Assembly (NCBI RefSeq): GCF_000956545.1
Contig: NZ_JYIT01000052.1
Span: forward strand, 1-36,615
Length of the DNA: 36,615 nucleotides
Origin: Microbacterium azadirachtae
Lineage (GTDB): Bacteria; Actinomycetota; Actinomycetes; Actinomycetales; Microbacteriaceae
Direction: 5' to 3'
In this document: positions 22,212 through 31,032 of the stretch, in pieces
How the letters are laid out: every line of letters begins with the position of its first letter
Numbering within the stretch: position 1 is the first letter of the stretch
Made by a program: the position numbers and the translations under genes
The notes under the pieces: generated by a model
What the model saw: only the letters and a program-made list of their open reading frames with translations
The model's database searches: none
What the model was told of the DNA's origin: nothing

Positions 22212-25200
22212 ATGACCGCCACCGAAAGCACTGTGTCCACCGACCGGTCCCTGCCCTCCGAGAGCCTCAGGGACCGCGCGAACGGCGACGATCTCTCCGC
22301 CCTCGCCGACGACGCCGTCGCCCTCGTCAAGACCTGGCTCGTGGAGAGCCGCGAGGTGCCCGTCGACGCCGCGGGCCAGCGTCTCGCCGGTGTGCTGCGC
22401 GACCCGAACGGCCTCGACTTCACCGTGGGCTTCGTCGACGGCGTCGTGCGCCCGGAGGACCTGAAGGTCGCGGCGGCGAAGCTCAAGGAGCTCGTGCCGC
22501 TCACGCCCGGCTTCCTGCCCGCGCCGATGAAGGGCGCGATCGGCCTCGGCGGGCTCGCCGCGGGCATGGTCCCGGGCGTCGTCGTGCCGGCCGCGCGTAC
22601 CGTGCTGCGCCAGATGGTGCGCCACCTCATCGTGGACGCCCGCGACGAGAAGCTCGGCAAGGCCATCGCGCACATCCGCGAGACCCAGGGCGTGAAGCTC
22701 AACATCAACCTCCTCGGCGAGGCGATCCTCGGCCGCGAGGAGGCCCAGCGCCGTCTCGAGGGCACCCGTCGCCTGCTCGAGCGCGACGACGTGGACTACG
22801 TCTCGATCAAGGTGTCCTCCACCGTCGCCCCGCACAGCCCGTGGGCGTTCGACGCCGCGGTCGCCGACGCCGCCGAGGCGCTGCTGCCGCTGTACCGGAT
22901 CTCCGCCAAGGGCGCTTCGAGTGCCTCAGCGACCCCCGGCTCGCCGAAGTTCATCAACCTCGACATGGAGGAGTACAAGGATCTCGATCTCACGATCGCG
23001 GTCTTCACCTCGATCCTGGACCGTCCGGAGTTCAAGACCCTCGAGGCCGGCATCGTGCTGCAGGCCTACCTGCCCGACGCCCTGGGGGCCATGATCCGCC
23101 TGCAGGAGTGGGCGGCGCAGCGTGTCGCCGACGGCGGAGCGCCGATCAAGGTGCGCGTCGTCAAGGGCGCCAACCTGCCGATGGAGACCGTCGACGCCGA
23201 GTCGCACGGGTGGCCGCTGGCGACCTGGTCGACCAAGCAGGAGTCCGACGCCTCGTACAAGGCCGTGCTCGAGTACGCGCTGCGCCCGGAGCACATCGGC
23301 AACCTGCGGATCGGCGTGGCCGGTCACAACCTCTTCGACATCGCGCTGGCCTGGCTGCTCGCGCAGAAGCGCGGCGTCACCGAGGGGGTCGAGTTCGAGA
23401 TGCTGCTCGGCATGGCCTCGGCGCAGGCGCAGGTCGTCAAGCGCACCGTCGGCTCGCTGCTGCTGTACACGCCGGTCGTGCACCCCGACGAGTTCGACGT
23501 GGCGATCGCCTACCTGATCCGCCGTCTGGAGGAGGGGGCCTCGCAGGAGAACTTCATGTCGGCCGTCTTCGACCTGGATGCGGATCCGGCCCTCTTCGAG
23601 CGCGAGAAGGAGCGCTTCCTCGCGTCGGTCCGGAGCGTCCCGGCCGAGGTCCCCGGCCCGAACCGGATCCAGGACCGCACCGCCCCCGCCGCCCCGGCCC
23701 CGACGGACGGCTTCGAGAACACGCCGGACACCGACCCGTCGCTCGCCGCGAACCGCGCCTGGGGCGATGCCATTCGCGCGCGCATGGCAGGCTCGACCCT
23801 CGGCGACGACACCGTCGCGGCGAACACGCTGTCGACGCCGGAGCAGGTCGACGCCGCGATCGCCGCCGCCGTGTCGGCGGGCGAGGCCTGGCGCGCCCTG
23901 GGCGCCGAGGGCCGCGCCGCGATCCTGCACAAGGCCGGCGACGTGCTCGAGGCCCGCCGCGCCGAGCTGCTCGAGGTCATGGGATCCGAGGCGGGCAAGG
24001 TCATCGAGCAGGGCGACCCCGAGGTCTCCGAGGCCATCGACTTCGCGCACTACTACGCCGAGAGCGCCAAGAAGCTGGCCCACGTGGACGGCGCCGAGAT
24101 GCACGCCGTGGGCCTGACCGTGGTCACCCCGCCGTGGAACTTCCCGGTCGCGATCCCGGCCGGATCCACCCTCTCCGCCCTCGCCACCGGCTCCCCGGTG
24201 ATCATCAAGCCCGCCCGCCAGGCCCGCCGCTCCGGCGCCGTCATGGTGGAGGCGCTGTGGGAGGCCGGCGTGCCGCGCGAGGTGCTGCAGTACGTGCAGT
24301 TCGACGGTCCTGCGCGCTCCGACCTGGGCGCGAAGCTCGTGAGCGACCCCGCCGTCGGCCGGGTCATCCTCACCGGCGGCTATGAGACGGCGGAGCTGTT
24401 CCGCGGATTCCGTCAGGATCTGCCGCTGCTCGCCGAGACGAGCGGCAAGAACGCCATCATCGTCACCCCCTCGGCCGACCTCGACCTCGCCGCGAAGGAC
24501 GTCGCGTACGCCGCGTTCGGCCACGCGGGGCAGAAGTGCTCCGCCGCGTCGCTCGTGGTGCTGGTCGGCTCGGCCGCGACCTCGGAGCGGTTCCGCCGTC
24601 AGCTCGTCGACGCCGTGCGCGCCTACGACGTGGGCTCGCCCGTGGACGGCTCGAATCGCATCGGCCCGCTCATCGGCCCTGCCGAGGGCAAGCTGCTCGG
24701 CGCGCTCACCACGCTGCACGCGGGGGAGAGCTGGCTGCTGCAGCCGGAGAAGCTGGACGACGCCGGTCAGCTCTGGCGCCCGGGCATCCGTGACGGCGTG
24801 CGCCGTGGAAGCGAGTTCCACCGCGTGGAGTACTTCGGCCCGGTGCTCGGCATCATGACCGCCGACTCGCTCGCCGAGGCGATCGACATCGTCAACGACA
24901 TCGACTACGGCCTCACCTCTGGCCTGCACTCCCTCGACGAGGACGAGATCCAGCAGTGGCTCGCCTCCATCCAGGCGGGCAACGTCTACGTCAACCGCGG
25001 CACCACGGGGGCGATCGTGCAGCGCCAGCCGTTCGGCGGCTGGAAGAAGGCCGCCGTCGGCGCCGGATCCAAGGCCGGTGGCCCGAACTACCTGGTGGGC
25101 CTGTCCGAGTGGACCGACGCGCCGGTGACCACGACGCGCGAGCTCGACGCCCTGGCGACCTCCGCCGTCGGCGCGCTCGCCGCCGTCCGCTCGGTCCCGG

Positions 25201-25778
25201 AGACGCTCGAAGGGCAGGGACCGGCGGGCGACACCGACATCGCCTGGCTGCGCGGGGCGCTCGCGACCGACATCGACGCGTGGGCCGAGGAGTTCGGCGT
25301 GGTGCGCGATGCGACCGGTCTCGTGACCGAGCAGAACGCGCTGCGCTACCAGGCCGTGCCGGTCACGGTGCGCTTCGAGGGCGACCGGGTCGCCGAGCTG
25401 GTGCGCGTGGTGGCCGCGGGTCGCCGCGCCCGCGCCCGCGTCACGGTCAGCACCCCTGCGCCGCTGCCGGGATCCGTCACCACCTGGCTCGGGACGCAGG
25501 ACGTCACGGTCGCCACCGAGGACGCCGCGGCCTGGGCCGCGCACGCCCGGCGCCTCGCGGCCCGCGGCGGACGGGTGCGCCTCATCGGCGCGACCGCCGC
25601 CGAGACCGCTGCGGCCGTGGACGGCTCGCCGAGCCTCGCGCTGTACGCGAACCCGGTGGTCGCCGCAGGACGGGTGGAGATCCTCGCGTTCCTGCGCGAG
25701 CAGGCGGTCTCCGTCACGGCGCACCGCTTCGGCACCCCGCACCGTCACGACATCCCGCTCCTGGATCCGATCGCCTGA
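22212..25778 (+). CDS. putA: Bifunctional proline dehydrogenase / P5C dehydrogenase (PutA), copy 2
   Basis: A 1188-residue PutA with the same domain order as copy 1. The PRODH barrel lies at about 90-460 (RVVKGANL ~315, YLIRRLEEGASQENF ~435) and the ALDH domain at about 530-970 (PPWNFPVAIP ~640, ETSGKNA, catalytic Cys776 in GQKCSAAS, QPFGGWKKAAVG ~940). The C-terminal ALDH-like/flap domain contains FLREQAVSVTAHRFG. There is no DNA-binding ribbon-helix-helix domain. GAGGA lies close to the ATG. The linker between the enzymes is short (RTAPAAPAPTDGFENT), so this looks like the more standard of the two copies. The divergent LysR gene is the likely regulator. A strong hairpin follows at 25818. 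Confidence 0.96.
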   Translation: MTATESTVSTDRSLPSESLRDRANGDDLSALADDAVALVKTWLVESREVPVDAAGQRLAGVLRDPNGLDFTVGFVDGVVRPEDLKVAAAKLKELVPLTPGFLPAPMKGAIGLGGLAAGMVPGVVVPAARTVLRQMVRHLIVDARDEKLGKAIAHIRETQGVKLNINLLGEAILGREEAQRRLEGTRRLLERDDVDYVSIKVSSTVAPHSPWAFDAAVADAAEALLPLYRISAKGASSASATPGSPKFINLDMEEYKDLDLTIAVFTSILDRPEFKTLEAGIVLQAYLPDALGAMIRLQEWAAQRVADGGAPIKVRVVKGANLPMETVDAESHGWPLATWSTKQESDASYKAVLEYALRPEHIGNLRIGVAGHNLFDIALAWLLAQKRGVTEGVEFEMLLGMASAQAQVVKRTVGSLLLYTPVVHPDEFDVAIAYLIRRLEEGASQENFMSAVFDLDADPALFEREKERFLASVRSVPAEVPGPNRIQDRTAPAAPAPTDGFENTPDTDPSLAANRAWGDAIRARMAGSTLGDDTVAANTLSTPEQVDAAIAAAVSAGEAWRALGAEGRAAILHKAGDVLEARRAELLEVMGSEAGKVIEQGDPEVSEAIDFAHYYAESAKKLAHVDGAEMHAVGLTVVTPPWNFPVAIPAGSTLSALATGSPVIIKPARQARRSGAVMVEALWEAGVPREVLQYVQFDGPARSDLGAKLVSDPAVGRVILTGGYETAELFRGFRQDLPLLAETSGKNAIIVTPSADLDLAAKDVAYAAFGHAGQKCSAASLVVLVGSAATSERFRRQLVDAVRAYDVGSPVDGSNRIGPLIGPAEGKLLGALTTLHAGESWLLQPEKLDDAGQLWRPGIRDGVRRGSEFHRVEYFGPVLGIMTADSLAEAIDIVNDIDYGLTSGLHSLDEDEIQQWLASIQAGNVYVNRGTTGAIVQRQPFGGWKKAAVGAGSKAGGPNYLVGLSEWTDAPVTTTRELDALATSAVGALAAVRSVPETLEGQGPAGDTDIAWLRGALATDIDAWAEEFGVVRDATGLVTEQNALRYQAVPVTVRFEGDRVAELVRVVAAGRRARARVTVSTPAPLPGSVTTWLGTQDVTVATEDAAAWAAHARRLAARGGRVRLIGATAAETAAAVDGSPSLALYANPVVAAGRVEILAFLREQAVSVTAHRFGTPHRHDIPLLDPIA

Positions 25779-25817
25779 TCGGATCCTCCCCGGGGCCCGC
25801 GCCCCGTTGAGACCCGG

Positions 25818-25849
25818 ACCCGCCGTCCCGCTCCCCTCGGACGGCGGGT
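25818..25849. terminator. Bidirectional terminator-like hairpin after putA2
   Basis: ACCCGCCGTCC (25818-25828) and GGACGGCGGGT (25839-25849) pair perfectly over 11 bp with a 10-base loop. It lies between putA2 and the converging esterase gene. Confidence 0.75.
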
Positions 25850-25863
25850 TCGTCGTGCCGGCG

Positions 25864-27345
25864 TCAGGCCAGGGGCAGCGCGCCGTCGTAGGCGGTCGCG
25901 GACAGCACGGGCTCGGCAGGCTCCCCGCCGAAGACGCGGCTGAGGCCCGGATCCGTCCGCCAGGAAGGCCAGCCCGGGTCGCCCTCGGTCACGAACCGCA
26001 CTGCCGTGGCGTGCATCTCGGTCGCGAGGTGCTGCGGCGGGGTGGGGCCGGCGAGGCGCTCGACGAACGGATCGTCGAGCACGTCGAACCAGAACGGCAC
26101 GTCGAGGCAGTGGCAGGACCACCCCTTCGCCGGTGAGACCCAGGCGAACCGGTAGGTCCAGGTGGGCGCATCGCCGCGTGCCCGAGCCGTGCGCACGACG
26201 AGCGAGCGGAACACACGGTCGGTCACGAACCGCCCGAGCAGGGCCGGGGTGCCACGGCGGCGCTGCGCCCGGTTCGCGGCGAGGTAGGCGCGGCGCAGGG
26301 GGCGGTCGCGCGTCAGCAGCCGCAGCGCGAGTCCTGCCGGCACGAAGCGCAGGGCGCGCGGGGCCCGATCCAGCGTCATGGTGAACTCGTCGTCGGTGGC
26401 GCCCAGCAGCAGCGGCTTGTCGGATCCGATCCCGGCGCGCAGCGCCTCCACGGCGGGCTGCGGCAGCACCTCGCCGTCGATCGCCGGGCCCCAGGGCAGG
26501 CCGGAGACGAGCGGATCCAGCACGGCGCGGAGTCCGGTCGCGCCCAGCAGCGCCGCGACGGGCTGGCGCTGCATCACCCGACGCTCGGGGACGGTGCGGA
26601 ACGCGTCGGCGGTCGGCGGTCCGTCCAGCTCGAGCAGCTGCGCGAGCCGGGCCGTACGGCGGCGCGCGAGATCGGCCGGAACGTCGGCCAGCGCGGGGGA
26701 GAAGGCCATCGCCGCGTGGAACAGGTGCTGCGCGCGCTCCAGTCCGAGCAGCGTCAGCACGGCGCCGCCGCCGGCCGACTGCCCGGCGATCGTGACGCGG
26801 CCCGGATCCCCGCCGAAGGCCGCGACGTTGCGCTGCACCCACTCCAGCCCCGCGATCCAGTCCAGCACGCCGCGGTTGGGCGGGGCGCCGTCCATCAGGC
26901 CGAAGCCGTCGAAGCCGAGGCGGTAGGAGATCGTGACCGTCACGACGTCGTCCCGGTTGAACGCGGCGCCGTCGTACCAGGGGCTCGCCGGGGAGCCGTC
27001 GACGTAGCCGCCGCCGTGGATCCACACCATGACCGGCAGCGCGCCGTCGAGCGCCGGGGTGAAGACGTTGACGTTGAGCGTCGCGGCGCCGGGGATGCTG
27101 GGCTCGGGGATGAGCGTCTCGCCCTTGTCACCGCGCTGGGCGGTGGGTCCGAACGCCGTCGCGTCGCGCACCCCGGACCACGGCTCGGCCGGCTGAGGTG
27201 CGGCGAAGCGTCGTCCGCCGGTGGGCGGTGCGGCGAAGGGGATCCCGAGGAAGGCCGCGGAGGCGCCGGGGGTCCCGGGCTCGCCGCGCCAGAAGCCGCG
27301 CACCGCACCGGCGTCGGTCTGGGCGAGGGGCGCGTCGGCGGTCAC
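25864..27345 (-). CDS. Type-B carboxylesterase, copy 1
   Basis: A 493-residue carboxylesterase/lipase family member. FLGIPFAAPPTGGRRFAAP is the N-terminal family motif, VMVWIHGGGYVDGSP the oxyanion hole, Ser190 in IAGQSAGGGA the nucleophile, Glu in GATDDEFTM the acid and the His in SCHCLDVPFWFD the base. No signal peptide is visible, so it is probably cytoplasmic. The GTG at 27345 has TACGCT 6 nt upstream, a leaderless start. It lies downstream of tetR1 on the same strand, and its paralogue is at 29488. It is likely to remove acyl or aryl groups from glycosides taken up by the neighbouring transporter (inference); the natural ester is unknown. Confidence 0.93.
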   Translation of the reverse strand: MTADAPLAQTDAGAVRGFWRGEPGTPGASAAFLGIPFAAPPTGGRRFAAPQPAEPWSGVRDATAFGPTAQRGDKGETLIPEPSIPGAATLNVNVFTPALDGALPVMVWIHGGGYVDGSPASPWYDGAAFNRDDVVTVTISYRLGFDGFGLMDGAPPNRGVLDWIAGLEWVQRNVAAFGGDPGRVTIAGQSAGGGAVLTLLGLERAQHLFHAAMAFSPALADVPADLARRRTARLAQLLELDGPPTADAFRTVPERRVMQRQPVAALLGATGLRAVLDPLVSGLPWGPAIDGEVLPQPAVEALRAGIGSDKPLLLGATDDEFTMTLDRAPRALRFVPAGLALRLLTRDRPLRRAYLAANRAQRRRGTPALLGRFVTDRVFRSLVVRTARARGDAPTWTYRFAWVSPAKGWSCHCLDVPFWFDVLDDPFVERLAGPTPPQHLATEMHATAVRFVTEGDPGWPSWRTDPGLSRVFGGEPAEPVLSATAYDGALPLA

Positions 27346-27351
27346 CCGATC

Positions 27352-27357
27352 AGCGTA
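27352..27357 (-). promoter_or_regulatory. -10 element of a leaderless start
   Basis: TACGCT, six bases (GATCGG), then the GTG of esterase 1. It indicates that esterase 1 can be transcribed separately from tetR1. Confidence 0.45.
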
Positions 27358-27375
27358 TCCGCCCGTCGTGAGGGG

Positions 27376-27407
27376 CGTTTCGTCTCGCTGCGCTCGCTCA
27401 GCGGTCG
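27376..27407. repeat. REP-like word between tetR1 and esterase 1
   Basis: The 32-base stretch contains CTCGCTGCGCTCGCTCAGCG. I recall near-identical sequence scattered between genes in many Microbacteriaceae. Its inverse shares GCTGAGC and a CGAAACG end with the repeat word at 18141-18162. Confidence 0.5.
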
Positions 27408-27418
27408 AGGGCAGAAGG

Positions 27419-27985
27419 TCAGGGCTTCAGGAGGGCGAAGAACTGCTCGACATCGGCGGCCATGTCGATCGTCGGATCCAGCATCCACGCGTTCTGCAGC
27501 CCGTCGGCGAGCGCGTGCCCGGCGCGGATGATCCACTCCGGGTCCAGGTCGGCGCGGATGCGCCCCTCGCGCTGGCCTGCGGCGATGGCAGTGCGGGCGG
27601 CGGCGTGCACCTCCTCCGTGCGGTCGAGGAAGTACGCGCGCGCGGGGTGCCCGGGATCGGCCGCCTCGGCCTGCAGCTGCGTGTAGAGCTGCACGAGGCC
27701 CGGCACCTCGGGGTTGTGCCGCACGACGGCGAGGAAGGCGTCGAAGAACTCGAGCTCGTCGTCGGAGGCGGTGTCGCGCCGGTCGCGAGCCCGCAGGATC
27801 TCGACGAACAGCTGCTCCTTGGTGCCGAAGTAGTGCAGCAGCCCGGCGGGGCTCAGGCCCACGGCGTCGGCGATCTCGCGCACCGAGGCGTTGCGGTAGC
27901 CGCGTCGCCCGACGATCTCGAGCGCGGCCTCGAGGATCTCCTCGCGCTTCACGACGCCCTTCGCGTACGCCCCCCGTTTGGCCAT
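27419..27985 (-). CDS. TetR-family transcriptional regulator, copy 1
   Basis: A 188-residue TetR repressor. The helix-turn-helix is in residues 8-60 (VKREEILEAALEIVGRRGYRNASVREIADAVGLSPAGLLHYFGTKEQLF). The C-terminal ligand domain (RRDTASDDELEFFDAFLAVVRHN... GHALADGLQNAWML) is of a type common in sugar- or lipid-related TetRs. The ATG at 27985 has TATCCT 6 nt upstream; the open frame continues 30 codons further but without a better start. It is divergent from the MFS-esterase operon and probably controls both directions from the 166-bp gap. Its closest visible relative is the TetR at 31033. Confidence 0.92.
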   Translation of the reverse strand: MAKRGAYAKGVVKREEILEAALEIVGRRGYRNASVREIADAVGLSPAGLLHYFGTKEQLFVEILRARDRRDTASDDELEFFDAFLAVVRHNPEVPGLVQLYTQLQAEAADPGHPARAYFLDRTEEVHAAARTAIAAGQREGRIRADLDPEWIIRAGHALADGLQNAWMLDPTIDMAADVEQFFALLKP

Positions 27986-27991
27986 GGAGCA

Positions 27992-27997
27992 AGGATA
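27992..27997 (-). promoter_or_regulatory. -10 element of a leaderless start
   Basis: TATCCT, six bases (TGCTCC), then the ATG of tetR1. Confidence 0.4.
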
Positions 27998-28025
27998 TCC
28001 GTCCGCCATGAAACACGAACGAGCA

Positions 28026-28115
28026 TCGGGTTCCGCACCCGAAAGCCTTGCGGCGTTCAGGTTTCGATGCGACAATCGTCACGGATCTAGAAACCAAACG
28101 TGATTCGGGATTTGG
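28026..28115 (+). promoter_or_regulatory. MFS-esterase promoter with two inverted repeats
   Basis: TTGCGG (28048-28053), 17 bp, GACAAT (28071-28076) is a good vegetative-type promoter for the plus-strand operon. TCGGGT-N5-ACCCGA (28026-28042) lies just upstream of the -35, and CCAAA-N12-TTTGG (28094-28115) lies downstream of the probable start. Either could be the operator for tetR1. Confidence 0.5.
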
Positions 28116-28151
28116 ATCCGCCCCCGATCCGCTCGATGAGGAGCCATCACC

Positions 28152-29459
28152 ATGACCATCACCCCTCCCGATCCCGCCGCCGAGATCGCACCGACCGGGC
28201 TCATCCGCGCCACCGCGCCCGCGGCGGGGGAGCCTGCGGCGAGCCCGCCCGCGACCAAGCGGCTGCTGCCGAGCCTGCTGATCGCCTCGATGACCCTGTT
28301 CGCGACCTACGGCGGACTCATCGCGATCCTGCTGCCCACGCAGATCCTGCTGCTGGACGAGAAGAACAAGGTCGCGAACCTCGCGATCGTCACCACGACC
28401 TCCTTCGTCTTCACCCTGTTCGCGCAGCCGATCGCCGGAGCCCTCAGCGACCGCACCCGCTCCCGCTTCGGCCGGCGCGTCCCGTGGATGGTGCTCGGCG
28501 CGCTGATCGGCGGCGTGCTGCTGCTGGGCATGGGGTCGCTGCAGGACCTGATGTGGATCACGGTGTTCTGGGTGGTGATCCAGGTCGCCCTGAACTTCCT
28601 GCAGTCCCCGCTGACCACGATCACCGCCGACCGTTTCCCCCGTGCCAAGCGCGGCGGCGCGAGCGCGATGATCGGCCTGGGCACGCAGCTCGGCATGACG
28701 GTCGGCGTCATGCTCGCGGTCGGACTCGGTGCGCAGCTCGGCCTCGGCTACTCGGTCTTCGGCATCGCCGTGATCGTCGTCACGATCCTCTTCGCACTGC
28801 TCAACAAGGACTGGTCCTCGAAGGACGCGGTCGTCGAGCCGTTCCGCTGGAGCGCGTTCTTCCGGGGCTTCTGGATCGATCCGCGCAGGCACCCCGACTT
28901 CTTCTGGGCGTTCACCGGCCGGTTCCTGCTGATCCTCGGGTACTTCGTCGTCTCCGCGTATCAGCTCTACATCCTCACCGACTACATCAGGCTGCCGCTG
29001 CAGGAGGCCCAGGGAGCGGTCATGACGCTGACGCTCGTCGCGTTCGTGCCCACCCTGATCGCGATCGCGCTGTCCGGCTGGTGGAGCGACCGGGTCGGAC
29101 GGCGCAAGGTGTTCATCTACGCCGCCACGGTCGTCATGGCCGTAGGGCTCGCGTTCCCGCTGATCATGCCGAACATGACCGGCATGATCCTGATGAGCAT
29201 CGTCAACGGCGTCGGCTTCGGCCTCTACATGTCGGTGGATGCGGCGCTCATGACCGAGGTGCTGCCCGACGAGGGCGGCTCGGCGGGCAAGGATCTCGGC
29301 ATCCTGAACGTCGCCACCAACATCCCGCAGGCGCTGAGCGCGCCGATCGCGGCGATCATCATCGGATCCTTCGGCGGCTACCCGGTGCTGTTCGTCTTCG
29401 CGATCGTGTTCGCCGTGCTCGGGGCCGTCGCCATCGCCCCGATCAAGGGCGTCAAGTAG
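28152..29459 (+). CDS. MFS transporter, GPH/SLC45-like (glycoside) type
   Basis: A 435-residue 12-helix transporter. The first cytoplasmic loop AGALSDRTRSRFGRRVPWMVLG is the signature seen in the GPH and SLC45 sugar-transporter groups, and the second-half loop ALSGWWSDRVGRRKVFIYA is its counterpart. The N-terminal ~40 residues are hydrophilic (PPDPAAEIAPTG...). GAGGAG (28138-28143) lies 8 nt before the ATG. It is the first gene of an operon with esterase 2, 28 bp apart, and faces tetR1. The family suggests uptake of a glycoside, which fits the nearby GH3 glucosidase; the exact substrate is not known. Confidence 0.9.
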   Translation: MTITPPDPAAEIAPTGLIRATAPAAGEPAASPPATKRLLPSLLIASMTLFATYGGLIAILLPTQILLLDEKNKVANLAIVTTTSFVFTLFAQPIAGALSDRTRSRFGRRVPWMVLGALIGGVLLLGMGSLQDLMWITVFWVVIQVALNFLQSPLTTITADRFPRAKRGGASAMIGLGTQLGMTVGVMLAVGLGAQLGLGYSVFGIAVIVVTILFALLNKDWSSKDAVVEPFRWSAFFRGFWIDPRRHPDFFWAFTGRFLLILGYFVVSAYQLYILTDYIRLPLQEAQGAVMTLTLVAFVPTLIAIALSGWWSDRVGRRKVFIYAATVVMAVGLAFPLIMPNMTGMILMSIVNGVGFGLYMSVDAALMTEVLPDEGGSAGKDLGILNVATNIPQALSAPIAAIIIGSFGGYPVLFVFAIVFAVLGAVAIAPIKGVK

Positions 29460-29487
29460 CCCCGCCTCCTCCACGAAAGGACACCCG

Positions 29488-31029
29488 ATGGAGAACACCC
29501 AGGCCACCGCAGAAGAGACCACCGCTCCCGCGGCCGAACGGCACCCCGAGGTGCAGACGCGCGCGGGCCGCGTGCGCGGCCGATGGCGCGACACCACACC
29601 GCCCGGATCCGGTCCCCGCGGACACCTGCGCTCCGCGGCGTTCCTCGGGATCCCGTTCGCCGAGCCGCCGGTCGGCGAGCGGCGCTTCGCGGCCCCCGTG
29701 CCGAAGGCGCCGTGGGAGGGCGTGCTCGACGCCGCCGAGTTCGGCGCCACGGCCCAGCGCGGCGACCCCGGGGTGACGCTCATCCCCGAGCCCAGCATCG
29801 ACGGGGACTCGACGCTCAACGTGAACGTGTACACGCCCGTGATCCCCGGAGAAGAGGGGACGGAGGGCTCCGGCCTGCCGGTGCTCGTGTACATCCACGG
29901 CGGCGGGTACTTCGCGGGCTCCCCGGCGAGCCCCTGGTACGACGGGCGCAACTTCACCCGCGACGGCGTCGTGACGGTGACGATCTCGTACCGGCTCGGC
30001 TTCGACGGCTTCGGGTGGATCCAGGACGCGCCGTCCAATCGCGGCGTGCGCGACTGGCTGCTGGCTCTGGAGTGGGTGCAGCAGAACATCGCGGCGTTCG
30101 GCGGCGACCCTGCACGGGTCACGATCGCGGGGCAGTCCGCCGGCGGAGGTGCGGTGCTGACGCTGCTCGGCATGGAGAGGGCGCAGCACCTGTTCCACGG
30201 CGTCTACGCGATCTCCGGAGCGCTCGCCGATGTCTCGGCGGAGCGTGCGGAGGCCTTCGGGCGGTCGCTGGCGGCGACGGCCGGCGTCGCCCCCACACGG
30301 GCCGGCTGGTCGGCGCTGGATCAGGACCGCGTGCTCGAGCTGCAGAAGAAGGCGACCGCTTTCGAGGGCGGCGACATGTCGTCGATCGTCGAGGACGGGC
30401 TGCCGCTCGGCCCGAGCGTCGACGGCGAGCTGCTGCTGCGGCCGACGCCGGAGTCGCTGCGGGCCGGTGTCGGATCCGGCAAGCCCCTCGTGCTCGGCGC
30501 GACGGACGACGAGTTCACGATGGCGATGGGGGATGCGGCGAAGGCGCTGCGCTGGGTGCCCACCGGCATGCTGCTGGGCAAGCTGGGCGTCGCCAAGCCG
30601 GTGCGCAGGGCGTACCTCGCCGCGAACGCCGACGTGGTGGCGAAGGGCAAGGCGCGCCTGGCGGGGCGCGTGCTGACCGACCGGATGTTCCGCCTCGCGA
30701 TCCTGCGGATCGTGGCCGACCGCGGCACCGCGCCGACGTGGGTGTACCGCTTCTCCTGGCCGTCCGGCACGTTCGGGTTCGCCGAGCACTGCCTCGACGT
30801 GCCGTTCTTCTTCGACTGCCTGGACGGCCCTGCGATGGTGCCGCTCGCCGGTCCGAACCCGCCGCAGGCCCTCGCCGACGAGGTGCACCGGGCCGCGGTC
30901 GCCTTCATCGCCGCCGGGGATCCGGGATGGACCAGGTACGACCGCGACGGGATCGCGCGGGTGTTCGACACCCCGTCGCGCGACCAGCCCGACGCCTACG
31001 CGTCGGTGCGTCCGCTGCAGGAGGGGTGA
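29488..31029 (+). CDS. Type-B carboxylesterase, copy 2
   Basis: A 513-residue paralogue of the esterase at 25864, more than half identical by eye. FLGIPFAEPPVGERRFAAP, VLVYIHGGGYFAGSP (oxyanion hole), Ser217 in IAGQSAGGGA, Glu in GATDDEFTM and His in EHCLDVPFFFD are all present. It carries about 20 extra N-terminal residues and a short insert near PVIPGEEGTEGSG. GAAAGGA (29475-29481) serves as ribosome site. There is no signal peptide. Cotranscribed with the MFS gene, so it probably acts on the imported compound. It ends 3 bp from the converging tetR2 gene. Confidence 0.93.
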   Translation: MENTQATAEETTAPAAERHPEVQTRAGRVRGRWRDTTPPGSGPRGHLRSAAFLGIPFAEPPVGERRFAAPVPKAPWEGVLDAAEFGATAQRGDPGVTLIPEPSIDGDSTLNVNVYTPVIPGEEGTEGSGLPVLVYIHGGGYFAGSPASPWYDGRNFTRDGVVTVTISYRLGFDGFGWIQDAPSNRGVRDWLLALEWVQQNIAAFGGDPARVTIAGQSAGGGAVLTLLGMERAQHLFHGVYAISGALADVSAERAEAFGRSLAATAGVAPTRAGWSALDQDRVLELQKKATAFEGGDMSSIVEDGLPLGPSVDGELLLRPTPESLRAGVGSGKPLVLGATDDEFTMAMGDAAKALRWVPTGMLLGKLGVAKPVRRAYLAANADVVAKGKARLAGRVLTDRMFRLAILRIVADRGTAPTWVYRFSWPSGTFGFAEHCLDVPFFFDCLDGPAMVPLAGPNPPQALADEVHRAAVAFIAAGDPGWTRYDRDGIARVFDTPSRDQPDAYASVRPLQEG

Positions 31030-31032
31030 CGC

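Noticed and set aside
22926..25748. Long open frame antisense to putA2
   Set aside because: Same codon-shadow effect; no recognisable motifs, no promoter or ribosome site.
27986..28075. Longer tetR1 start about 30 codons upstream
   Set aside because: It would cover the MFS promoter region and add non-TetR sequence. MAKRGAYAKG aligns with the start of tetR2.
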